This document shows, piece by piece, positions 18,523 through 27,764 of a stretch of 64,000 bases of DNA; positions within the stretch are counted from its first letter, which is position 1, and the number at the start of each line of letters is the position of its first letter. The DNA is from Schizochytrium sp. CCTCC M209059. Its lineage: Eukaryota; Sar; Bigyra; Thraustochytrida; Thraustochytriidae. Both the position numbers and the translations under genes were made by a program. The notes beneath the pieces were generated by a model that had not been told where the DNA came from, made no database searches, and was given only the letters and a program-made list of their open reading frames with translations. The stretch spans positions 177,609 through 241,608 of the forward strand of contig KN805374.1 of the NCBI GenBank assembly GCA_000818945.1, given 5' to 3'.

Positions 18523-21108
18523 TTATATTGATTCCACATGCAAGTCTGAGTCGCCCCCCTGGTCATCATCGACTTGCTCACCTGCACGCATCGCTTCTAG
18601 CATGCTGTCGAGAGCCTCTTGTCCAACATCGACCTCTGTGCCGTTCTCTTCGGCGTGAATAAGCTGGCCCGATGGGCTGTCTTCCGTGGAAAATGCATCG
18701 AGCGAGGCCTGTACTGGCAAGCTGCTCGTTCCCGCCGCCTCATCCCCTGTATCCGGTTTGCTCGCTGGGTCGCCTCCACTCAAAGCCTCCTCATCCGATG
18801 GAGAACCCAAAGTCGTTTCCAAAGTAGCAATTGTTGCATCCTCTTCCACTTTTTTGCCGTTTTCTGTGATAGATTCATCCTCTCTCCCTTTTTCGCCGTG
18901 TTCTATGATTGTTGACGTTTCCTTAACTTGCAGTGCCTCTGGCTTTACGTCTCCTTGGTCATTTGTAGTCGCGCTCACCTCGACGTTTTCGTCGCAAAGG
19001 TTTTGAGCTGTGACGATGACGTCTTGACCAGCCGTTTGTGTTGCTTGAATCAAGGCAGCCTCCACGGTTCCAAGTTGATTGGGCAAGGCGTCTTGCCCCG
19101 GGCTATTGTATCCGTCAAAATCCCCAAAGAAGTCATCGTCGTCGAAATTATCCTCTTGCATACCACTTGCGACCCCTATCGCATTCTCGAATTGAGTAGC
19201 GTCTGCTTGAACTTCGTTTCGAGATGTGTCATGCTCCAGTTCTTTCATCTTGTCCTCCTCCTCTTTCTTCTTCTTCTTCTTCTTCTTCTTCTTTTTCTTT
19301 TCCTTATCCTCGCCCGCGAACAAAGTCTGAGTGTTTGCTTTTTCGCCCGATGTCGGCGGTGGGCCGGACATGACAATGTGGCCATTGCTTGCAGAGGGTG
19401 GTGCTGGCTTGGACATGACGATGTGGCCATCAGACGTTGATGGTGGTGGCATGGACATGATGATGTGGCCATCGCTAGCGGACGAAGATGGTGGACCTGA
19501 CATGACAACATGCCCATCGCTTGCAGATGATGGAGGTGGCTTAGACATGATAATGTGGCCATCACTTGCAGATGATGGAGGTGGCTTAGACATGATAATG
19601 TGGCCATCACGTGCAGATGATGGTGGTGGACCCGACATGACGATGTGACCATCAGACGTAGATGGTGGTGGCTTAGACATGACAATGTGACCATCACTTG
19701 CAGATGATGGAGGTGGCTTAGACATGATAATGTGACCATCACTTGCAGATGATGGTGGTGGACCCGACATGACGATGTGACCATCGGACGCGACCTCACC
19801 AGGCACCTTCTTGTCAGCACCGCCCATGGAAGACGCCTTTGAGGAACGAGGACGCCGACCCTTGAGTTGAATGCGAATGGGTCCAAGTTCTGAGGCTCCT
19901 TGAAACGCAGAGGCTGATGGGGAGCCGTCACTTTCGTCCTCGGGATCGATCTGAAGAGCCGCGGGGGTTGAACCTACGGCATCTTCGCCCGTAGCGCGGC
20001 CAAGACGCAAATAGGCGGAACCCGCTCCAGGTCGATCAGCGTCGGGATTGAATCCCGTGTCCAGGACCGTGGCGACGATCGACTCTTCGGCACTGAGGCC
20101 GCCACCCTCGGGCGGGGCATCCGGGTCGGCCGCGTCTCGTGATACACGTGAGAGCAATCTCTTGACATTTTCTGATTGCTTTGCAAGACCTTGTCGCAGA
20201 CGCGCAGCAGCCCTGCGCTGCGCCTGGACCTCTCTGAATCGCTCCGAGTCCACCACTTCGGACTCGCGAACGATTTCGACGGCAGACTTGCTGAGCTTGG
20301 GAGGGGGTGCTCGCGGGGGCGCTGCGGCAGTGGCTGGACGCGGGGCGGCGCCCTGGAGAGTCTGCATGGCCGCCGCCGAGTTTTCGAAAAAGGCGAGTTG
20401 AATACGTTTGAGAGCCTGGTACGGGGCTCTGACAAAATCGAAGCGATGCTGGAAGAGGGCCGAGAGCTCCTCGAAGAGCTCGCCGGTCATGCGATCAAAG
20501 ATTGCCGTTTGATCGACGCGCTCCTTGTCCCTGCTTGCGCTGCGCAGAAGCAGCGCAGCGCCGACCACACCGCGCGGTCTGGCTAGAGATTTCCGAAGCG
20601 CTTCTCGTTCGAGCATGCGCTCCTTAATTTCGTGAATCACAGCGAGGTTGACATTGAGGGACTCCACTACCTTCATTTCCATTTGGGCCACGAATTCTGC
20701 CCGATATGCTGTCGAGTGGCTGCCCGTGACGATGCGCGTCTGCGAAGCGAATCGAATTGTGTCTGCGCCGAGGGCCTCATCTTCTGCGCAAAATGTGCTG
20801 ATGTTACTGGCGAGTGTTTGCATGTTGAGACACATAAAGTTTGTGGCTTTGATGAAGTTGACTGCGTTCTTGCGCAGCGTCACGAGCATCTCCTCGAGCT
20901 TGAGGATGTTCCCATACAGTGCCTGCATCATCGGATCTGGATCTTCGATGGCGTACTTGCCGCCTCGGGTGTCGCTCGACTTGCGACCTTGTAGCTGTTG
21001 TTGTTGTTGTTGTTGCTGCTGCTGTTGCTTCTGCGGCTGTGACTGTTGTTGCTGCTGCTGTCGGCCAAGGCCGGAGCCATCACTTTGCTGCGACATGGAC
21101 CGTCGCAT
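18523..21108 (-). CDS. BAR-domain-like protein with polyQ N-terminus, DGHIxMS repeat array and acidic tail
   Basis: An 861-residue single exon starting at ATG 21108 (MRRSMSQQSDG). A glutamine-rich leader (about residues 17-38, CAG repeat) precedes a long helical region, residues about 55-270 (ALYGNILKLEEMLVTLRKNA and onward), whose heptad pattern and length resemble an endophilin/amphiphysin-type BAR domain, i.e. a dimeric membrane-curvature module. A basic linker follows, then ten copies of a 14-15-residue unit (consensus ASDGHIxMSxPPPSS), a run of about 13 lysines, and a long Glu/Asp-rich tail with an acidic-aromatic motif, DDDDFFGDFDGY, that could bind trafficking adaptors. No SH3 domain is visible. 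Inferred role: membrane remodelling or endocytosis; the repeat function is unknown. The BAR call rests on pattern, not on a profile search. Confidence 0.7.
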   Translation of the reverse strand: MRRSMSQQSDGSGLGRQQQQQQSQPQKQQQQQQQQQQQLQGRKSSDTRGGKYAIEDPDPMMQALYGNILKLEEMLVTLRKNAVNFIKATNFMCLNMQTLASNISTFCAEDEALGADTIRFASQTRIVTGSHSTAYRAEFVAQMEMKVVESLNVNLAVIHEIKERMLEREALRKSLARPRGVVGAALLLRSASRDKERVDQTAIFDRMTGELFEELSALFQHRFDFVRAPYQALKRIQLAFFENSAAAMQTLQGAAPRPATAAAPPRAPPPKLSKSAVEIVRESEVVDSERFREVQAQRRAAARLRQGLAKQSENVKRLLSRVSRDAADPDAPPEGGGLSAEESIVATVLDTGFNPDADRPGAGSAYLRLGRATGEDAVGSTPAALQIDPEDESDGSPSASAFQGASELGPIRIQLKGRRPRSSKASSMGGADKKVPGEVASDGHIVMSGPPPSSASDGHIIMSKPPPSSASDGHIVMSKPPPSTSDGHIVMSGPPPSSARDGHIIMSKPPPSSASDGHIIMSKPPPSSASDGHVVMSGPPSSSASDGHIIMSMPPPSTSDGHIVMSKPAPPSASNGHIVMSGPPPTSGEKANTQTLFAGEDKEKKKKKKKKKKKKEEEDKMKELEHDTSRNEVQADATQFENAIGVASGMQEDNFDDDDFFGDFDGYNSPGQDALPNQLGTVEAALIQATQTAGQDVIVTAQNLCDENVEVSATTNDQGDVKPEALQVKETSTIIEHGEKGREDESITENGKKVEEDATIATLETTLGSPSDEEALSGGDPASKPDTGDEAAGTSSLPVQASLDAFSTEDSPSGQLIHAEENGTEVDVGQEALDSMLEAMRAGEQVDDDQGGDSDLHVESI
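19350..19791 (-). repeat. Coding minisatellite, ten units of 42-45 bp
   Basis: Encodes ten consecutive ASDGH(I/V)(I/V)MS(G/K/M)PPPSS-like units in the BAR-like protein. Units vary at fixed positions (I/V; G or K), while DGH and MS are almost invariant (one unit has NGH). Confidence 0.95.
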
Positions 21109-21376
21109 GGTGCTTCACGCTCAAGCGCGGCTTCCGTCTCTCGATCGCCCGTTTGTTCACCTGCGCGAGCGTGCGCTGCTTGTCTTGGCTCAGACTGTCT
21201 GCCTCTCTGCCTCTCTGCCTAGGGGCTTGCTTCGTTGCACCCCACAAACGTGCGGCTGGGCAAACGATCGATCTTCTTCTTGCTCGTTTCCGAGGACGCA
21301 GCGCGCGGGCTCTCCGCGGTCCCTCGCTCCTCCCTCCGTCCCTCCCTTCCTCGCGCCCTCGAGGCCCATTCCATGC

Positions 21377-21432
<56 letters not shown>

Positions 21433-22731
21433 TCCTCCTCGCCGCGCTTCACCGCATCGCTCATCACATCACCCCGACCAAAAAGAACACCGCGTGCGAA
21501 CACACCCTGCCGGACCAGAACGCCCTCTGCGCAACCCATTTCTCTCCCGTCTGCGCAACCCTTTTTGGTCATGCCGCGCCGGCGGTTTCGGGATGCCTCA
21601 GTTTGTTTCCCCGGTAGGCACGCGGTTTCGCCGGCCGTTCTCGCACGTTCTGTGACGCGCGGGGCCGGGGCCCGCGCGGGTGCACGGAAAGCCGACTTGC
21701 GCGGCGCGCATTCCGCACTTGCGCGGCGCCGCGCGCACTAGAGAACCAGCCGCGCCACAGTGGCCGCCCGGCCGCCCGCCCGCCCCCGGTGGTCACCGCT
21801 TTCCCCGGGTCAGCCATCCAGGAGCTTGCTCGCTTGGTTGGCGCCCGCGAGCCCTCCGACGCGCCGCCCTCCGCCACCCTGGGCCCCGCTAGGCCGCGAC
21901 GCTCGCCGTCGCGCGCTAGGTCCGAACGGCCACGAACCACGTAGGCACGTAGGCCAAACAAAAGCAGGCAGGCAACGCAGGAAAGCATTACAGGAAAGCA
22001 TAGCAGGAAAGCACAGGAAAGCCAAGCAGGAAAGAAAAGGACTCGGAAAGCACGAGCGGGAGTTGTTCATTGCATTTCCTTAACCGCGTTATCACATCCC
22101 GTCCCGTTCATTCCTTCACCAATCGCTCACCCAGCCGTCCGTGCACGCCCTGCTGCCGGTCGGTTGCAGTCTCGCGATCCCCGCCCGTCCAAGGACCCGC
22201 CTCGACACGCGCCAAGGCCGGCCGCTCGCCCGCCCGCCTCGAAAGCGCGCTCGCCCGCTCCCTGCGGCCGCGGCGCCCGCTTCCGCGCGCCCGCGGGCGA
22301 GCGAGCGCAAGGCGCGCAGACGCGGCGGCATCGCATCGCAGCGGCGCAGCGCGAGCAGCAAAACCCCAAGGCGCGGCGAGAAGGCGGAGCGAGGAGGCGC
22401 GGGNNNNNNNNNNNNNNNNNNNNNNNNNNNNNNNNNNNNNNNNNNNNNNNNNNNNNNNNNNNNNNNNNNNNNNNNNNNNNNNNNNNNNNNNNNNNNNNNN
22501 NNNNNNNNNNNNNNNNNNNNNNNNNNNNNNNNNNNNNNNNNNNNNNNNNNNNNNNNNNNNNNNNNNNNNNNNNNNNNNNNNNNNNNNNNNNNNNNNNNNN
22601 NNNNNNNNNNNNNNNNNNNNNNNNNNNNNNNNNNNNNNNNNNNNNNNNNNNNNNNNNNNNNNNNNNNNNNNNNNNNNNNNNNNNNNNNNNNNNNNNNNNN
22701 NNNNNNNNNNNNNNNNNNNNNNNNNNNNNNN
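21109..22731. other. Divergent GC-rich intergenic region ending in an assembly gap
   Basis: Upstream DNA of the BAR-like gene (-) and the PPTC7-type gene (+). Very GC-rich from about 21640, with an (AGGAAAGC)-like imperfect repeat at about 21975-22050. Bases 22404-22731 are 328 Ns, so the start of the phosphatase gene is missing. The frame of the phosphatase cannot be traced through the gap. Confidence 0.7.
21378..21428 (-). repeat. (CAG)17 about 270 bp upstream of the BAR-like gene
   Basis: Seventeen CTG units on the plus strand, i.e. CAG in the sense of the BAR-like gene, probably in its leader or promoter. Confidence 0.95.
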
Positions 22732-23768
22732 CTGCGGCGGCGACCTCGGCGGCCGCGGGCGTGCCCGCCGCGGCGGCCGCGCACGGCCACTGCGGCCTCG
22801 TGCTGGGCGCCAAGGCCAAGGCGCACCCGCGCAAGGCGGAGAAACATGACCATGGCGAGGACGCCTTCTTCGTGAGCGAGAGCGACGCCGCCTTTGGCGT
22901 CGCGGACGGCGTCAGCCAGTGGGCCGACTACAACATCGACGCCGGCGAGTACTCGCGCAAGCTCATGGAGCTCTGCGCCGAGGAGGTTGCGGACATCATG
23001 AGCGCAGAGGACGCCAGGTTCGCAGACCCCAAACGCGCCCTCGAAAAGGCATATCGCCGCTCGCTCTCCGTCATGGGCAGCAGCACCGCCTGCGTGCTCA
23101 CCATGGACGGAGAGGGCACGCTGCGCGCCGCCAACCTCGGCGACTCGGGATTCATCGTCCTGCGTCCCGGTTTCACCCGTGAGTCTCACCACGCTTCGCG
23201 ACTGCAGCCTATTGCGATGTCTTTGAATGCTAACGCCGGACTCGGACCCGCAGGCCCTAACGCGAGCCAACAAGAAGCCATCAAGAAGAAACGCCGCGCC
23301 CGCGAAATCCAGTGGGACGTCATCTATCGCTCGCAGGAAATGCAAAAGTACTTCAACTGCCCAGACCAGCTCGGCCCTGGATGCCCGGACAAGCCCTCGC
23401 GCGCAGAGACCTACGAGCTCCCACTCGAGACGGGTGATATCATCCTCGCAGCCACGGACGGCGTCTTCGACAATATCTCCGACGCGAACCTCTGTGTTTT
23501 GGTCAAGAGATTCAGTCTCGAACTGCAGTCGCTCCTGCCCACGGACCAGGGCGCCTTTTCCGCTGCCTCTGTCAAGCACGACGCAAAGTTGCGTCCGTGG
23601 CTTCACTCCGTAGCAGATCGCATTTGTCAGGAGGCCCACCTTGTGGGGATGAACACTACTGGGATCACGCCCTTTAGTGAACAATGCCGCAACGCCGGGT
23701 ACTTGTTCGAGGGTGGCAAACTCGATGATGTCACGGTCGTCGCTGCCATGGTCGTCTCTAAGGAATGA
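22732..23768 (+). CDS. PPTC7/PTC7-type PP2C protein phosphatase, 5' end lost in gap
   Basis: The coding sequence emerges from the N gap at about 22734 and ends at 23768. A 75-nt intron at 23179-23253 (GTGAGT, branch-like GCTAAC near 23230, GCAG) is proposed. It is a multiple of three and stop-free, so retention would add 25 residues. PP2C metal and catalytic motifs are present: HDHGEDAFF, GVADGVSQWADYNID, NLGDSGFIVLR, ATDGVFDN and KLDDVTVVAAMV. The RSQEMQKYFNCPDQL segment matches the RSxxQxHxFNxPxQL signature of the PTC7 branch. In yeast and animals this branch is a mitochondrial Mn/Mg-dependent Ser/Thr phosphatase acting on coenzyme Q biosynthesis and mitophagy factors. The targeting peptide would lie in the gap, so location here is inferred. 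Confidence 0.88.
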
Positions 23769-24603
23769 GTAAAAAGGCCGCTCTCTCTGCATTGAGGAAC
23801 GAACGAACGAACGAACGAACGAACGAACGAAGAGGAAAGAAAAAAACGCGGAACGCCGGGCGAGCGATCGGTCGGTCGACTTGCCCGCATTGTGTCCTTT
23901 TCCTTCTTGAAATGCCTTCTTTTTTTGGCGCTCGTCTGATCGGTGTCCCGCTTCATTTTTTCCCTCTTTTTCTTTGCGTCTATTGCCTTCCTAATAAGGT
24001 CCCTGCCGCGTCCAACAGGAACGTTACTGTCAGGGTCAAGTGTATATCACGCATCTTGAGATGTGCTGTTAGGCTGCTGCGACTCTCGTCATCACGAGAA
24101 TTCTTCTTTCACTTGCTTCCGTCTGCCATGCCAAGTGCGTGCGTGCGTGCGTGCGTGCCTGTGTGTGCCTGTGTGTGAGTGTTTGTGTTTCTTTTTTTGC
24201 GTGAGACTTTCCAATCAATGCCGAACGTTTCGCTGCCGAAAACCAGAAAAACGTGGGCCGATAACCTCCAGTCTTTCTTTCAGAATGAGAGCTGCAACCC
24301 CGGCAGCACACTCTCTCGCCTGAGAAGGCATGTTTCATGCTTGATGCAAAGACCCGTGCAATTTCTTGACTTCGTACATATATAAATCCCCTCACACACC
24401 CAGTTTCTCACACGAAACAAAAGATCAGTCAATCACAAATCAAAACTCCAAAACAAAAACAAAACATAACAAAACAAAAACATCATCTTTGTCACTGTCC
24501 ACCTGCTCAGCTCTTTCGTCTCGTGCTCTCATACCAAAAAGAAAAGAAAATTCTCGGGACATGCATAACACGCACGCATGATTCGCAAGTGAAACCGGCC
24601 TCG
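23769..24603. other. Convergent intergenic region with (GAAC)n and TATA-like element
   Basis: Between the phosphatase stop (+) and the EF-hand protein stop (-). Contains (GAAC)n at about 23797-23831, a TGCG run at about 24136-24158, a TATATAAA-like element at 24378-24387 and an A/C-rich stretch 24410-24485. No coding gene. Confidence 0.55.
24378..24387 (+). promoter_or_regulatory. TATA-box-like element with no obvious gene downstream
   Basis: ATATATAAAT followed by about 100 bases of A/C-rich leader-like sequence, pointing into the 3' end of the EF-hand gene on the opposite strand. May be chance or an antisense promoter. Confidence 0.25.
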
Positions 24604-26691
24604 CTAGAATGCCTCCTTGGCCACAATTTTCTCGAGCCTCGTGTAGTAATTGAGACGCTGCTTGAGAAGAGTCTTGAGATGCAAGTCCGGATCCTCCATC
24701 CGGGGCAACGGACGATCATTGTAGCGACGCATCGTCTCGCGCATTTTCGTGAGACGCGTCTCGTACAACTCGCGCTTCTTGACCTGCTCAGGCTGCTGGT
24801 GGTATGCTGCATCTCGTGATAGCGAGAACTGGCGTTGCGTCTCGGGCTGAAAGCGAGCCTTCTCGCCTCCTGCATACGTGTAATTGCCGACGACGCCGGC
24901 CTTGGCGAGCGTTGCCGGATCGGGCCGTACGAGGTAGGTTGTATCGTGTTGCGGCCTGTGCTTGTCTCGTCGCGGCTGCGGAAGTGCCTCTCGAAGACTG
25001 GACACATCAAAGCTAGGCCGACGGCCCGTCGCACCGGTTCCCGCGGGTGCTGTGGACGCCCGTCGCTTGGCTGGAAACAGCTTGCGCTTCGTCTGAATGC
25101 GCGCCATTTCAACTTTATTCGGCAAGCGGTTGCTAAACGCAAGACCGACGTTCGACGCTGTCGCCGTGCGAAGGTTTCCGACTTCGTGGTCTGGGCTTGC
25201 TGCAAGGTGCTCGCGTAGTTGCTGTTGCATGCGCGTCATTGGTCCGTCATCGTCGCCGTGCGCGCCGGAACCCGAAGGTGCCGCCGCGAGGCCTGAGACC
25301 TCATTTGACCCGAACTTGCCCTCGATGCAATCTTTGAACTCTTCGTAGTCCACGTAGCCGCTCCCATCCTGGTCAATGTACCGAAGGAAGATATCAGCGT
25401 CGCTTTCCTTCAGGTTCAGGTTCAATGCAAGCAGGGCCGCCTTGAACTCACCGTACGAAATGCGGCCATCCTTGTTGGAATCGATCGAGTCGAATGCGCT
25501 GGCAACCGACGCAAAATCCTCCGAGAGACGCTGCGAGATCTCTTTGCGGACGCGAGCGGTAATGAGCGCTGATTTCACGCCAGTGGCAAGACTATCCGAG
25601 AGATCCGCAAGCACATCTGGATCTCCAAAGGATACGCGGCGCACCTTTTCTCTGCCGCGAGCCGCGAGAGCACGCCGCGCAGCTTCGTCCAACTCCTCTT
25701 CGTCGCTCTCGTCGTCTCCGTTCAGCCGTGGTGTCAATCGTTTGTACGCGCCCACGTCGCGCTCAGGAAACACGAGATTGATGAACTCCGCATACTCGAT
25801 CGAGCCATCCGAAGACTTGTCGAACCGCCGAAACAACTCCGCAAGAGACGACTTGGGCACCTCAATGTTCTGTCGGAGCATAAAGTCGTGCAGCTCTTGC
25901 ACCGACAAGGTTCCATCGTGATTCTCGTCAATCTTACGGAATTCGTCTGCAAGCGACCGCTTGGCCTGAAACTTTTGCTTGAGACGCAAGACAATCTCTA
26001 CGAGAGGCATCTCGACGCCGTGGTCTTCAGAGGCGCGCTTGATTTCCTCCTCGCTGATGCCGAGGTCGCGTAAGCGGTCGCTAAGCTTCTCCACCATGCT
26101 GCGCTCCACCGAGGCCTCAATCTCATCGTCTTCGCGAAAGATAAGATCGATGAAACCATCATAAGGGATTCGATCCTCACGAGTGGAACCAAAGTACCTA
26201 CAAACCTCTTGTGCCTGCGGAATAGAGATGCAGCATCCACACTTGGTGAAAATTGCCTTGAGCTCGAAGGGGTCGACGTAGCCGTCGCGATTGATATCCC
26301 ACGCGAGAAAGACTTTGCGCAGCGAGCGTTTGCCTGTATATCGTTGCTGAAGGCTCGCAGAAAGCGATTCCACGAGAGCCTCGACTGCCGAAAGGTTCTT
26401 TTCTTCTTTGCTCGTTCCTACGCGTTGATTGAGCAAATACTGAGACTTTTTCCGGCGCATAGGTCGTTTGGACAAAATCTCTTGCGCGGTGCGGAATTTA
26501 GCAAGGGCCGGTGCAGACTGAACCTTGGCAAGCACACGCCGTCCTTGCTCTTCTCTGCGTCCCTGCGCGGTCGCGGCCCGGGTATGTGGCCTGAACTGTG
26601 ATTTATGCTCCAGCGCCAGCTGCGAGACCCCAGCTCCGGCACGGTTCGTGGTGCCGGTTTGTGGCATGCGTTCGCGCCTTCGCGTCGCCAT
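24604..26691 (-). CDS. Multi-EF-hand calcium-binding protein
   Basis: A 695-residue single exon from ATG 26691 (MATRRRERMP). Five canonical EF-hand loops are visible: DINRDGYVDPFE (132-143), DENHDGTLSVQE (255-266), DKSSDGSIEYAE (291-302), DSNKDGRISYGE (404-415) and DQDGSGYVDYEE (440-451). A degenerate partner of the first hand lies near 172-185 (EDRIPYDGFIDLIF), so the hands form three pairs. A basic N-terminus (1-100) and a basic C-terminal third rich in Arg/Tyr flank them, the latter with a helical KKRELYETRLTKMRETMRR segment. The layout resembles cytoskeletal or flagellar EF-hand proteins of protists, but I cannot name an orthologue. Calcium binding is well supported; localisation and partner are inferences. 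Confidence 0.85.
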   Translation of the reverse strand: MATRRRERMPQTGTTNRAGAGVSQLALEHKSQFRPHTRAATAQGRREEQGRRVLAKVQSAPALAKFRTAQEILSKRPMRRKKSQYLLNQRVGTSKEEKNLSAVEALVESLSASLQQRYTGKRSLRKVFLAWDINRDGYVDPFELKAIFTKCGCCISIPQAQEVCRYFGSTREDRIPYDGFIDLIFREDDEIEASVERSMVEKLSDRLRDLGISEEEIKRASEDHGVEMPLVEIVLRLKQKFQAKRSLADEFRKIDENHDGTLSVQELHDFMLRQNIEVPKSSLAELFRRFDKSSDGSIEYAEFINLVFPERDVGAYKRLTPRLNGDDESDEEELDEAARRALAARGREKVRRVSFGDPDVLADLSDSLATGVKSALITARVRKEISQRLSEDFASVASAFDSIDSNKDGRISYGEFKAALLALNLNLKESDADIFLRYIDQDGSGYVDYEEFKDCIEGKFGSNEVSGLAAAPSGSGAHGDDDGPMTRMQQQLREHLAASPDHEVGNLRTATASNVGLAFSNRLPNKVEMARIQTKRKLFPAKRRASTAPAGTGATGRRPSFDVSSLREALPQPRRDKHRPQHDTTYLVRPDPATLAKAGVVGNYTYAGGEKARFQPETQRQFSLSRDAAYHQQPEQVKKRELYETRLTKMRETMRRYNDRPLPRMEDPDLHLKTLLKQRLNYYTRLEKIVAKEAF

Positions 26692-27198
26692 GATTGCGCG
26701 CGCCTACGCGGCCAGCCGGGAGCCAGGCACGGACGAGTCTGTGAATGCGCAGAGTGCTCGCGATGTTGTCTCGTGGCGCGGCCCTGCCTGGACCCAGCAA
26801 GTCTTTTCTGCCCAAAGCAAGCGAGCCAGCCTTCTTTTGCGAAAGCCAACTCTACGGAGGAGCAGACAAATAGAGATAGACAAAAGGCAGGCAAATGGAT
26901 GGCGCGCACCTGGGCTGCGCCGTTGGCTCGAGTCCTGGGTCCCTTGCTCCGCCGGTCCATGCCTACGTGCGTGCGTGGGTGCGTAGGTGTGCCCGCGCCG
27001 CCTGCGCACATGGTCCGCGCCGCGCATCCGCGAGAACAGAGATCCGTTGTGAAAACGCGTTCCGGAAGTGGGCACACGAGGACTTTTTTTTGTAACTTTT
27101 TGCGATTGGTGGACCCAGCAGAGCGGGGCAAAAAGAATAGTACTTGCGCTGTCTGCACCCCTTTCCATTTCTATCCTCTGTGGTCACGCACGGCACCT
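26692..27198. other. Upstream region of EF-hand gene
   Basis: About 500 bp between the EF-hand gene start and the TPR/BAR/SBF2 gene stop. GC-rich; no supported gene. Confidence 0.5.
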
Positions 27199-27729
27199 TT
27201 ACTTTGATTGGGCCCCCTCTTCAGCGGGAATGCCAAGACTGGCCTGAAGATCGACGAGACGGCCCTTATCAAGACCAGCAAAGAGGGCGGCGTGGGCCAG
27301 AAAGCGGCCCACCTGCACGGGCGGAAGTCCGAGTGAGGCCATGTTAAAGGCTGAGGAAGAGACCTGCGCAAAGGCGATGTGAGTAAAATTTTCGCTTGAG
27401 AGACGACGGCGGCATTGTGCGTCGGAGTCATTCTCTGCTGTGACAACGTTACGATGGACTTCCTCGCGTAAAGCCAGAAAAAACGTTTCTTCCCAGAAGT
27501 GAGGCGATTTCCAAATACCATGGTCCTTGATATGATCTTGGACATAGACTCGTTTTGGTGAGGAACCAATAGTTTGGGCCTGCGAGACGCCCATCATCGC
27601 CCCATCTTGCTTTTCCATCATACCACTGTCTAGGTCTGCAGCATTGTCGTCAGCGTGCTTTTCAGCATCTTGCTGCTGCTGTTGCTGCTGCTGTTGCTGT
27701 TGCTGCTGCTGCTGTTGCTGCTGCTGTTG

Positions 27730-27764
<35 letters not shown>

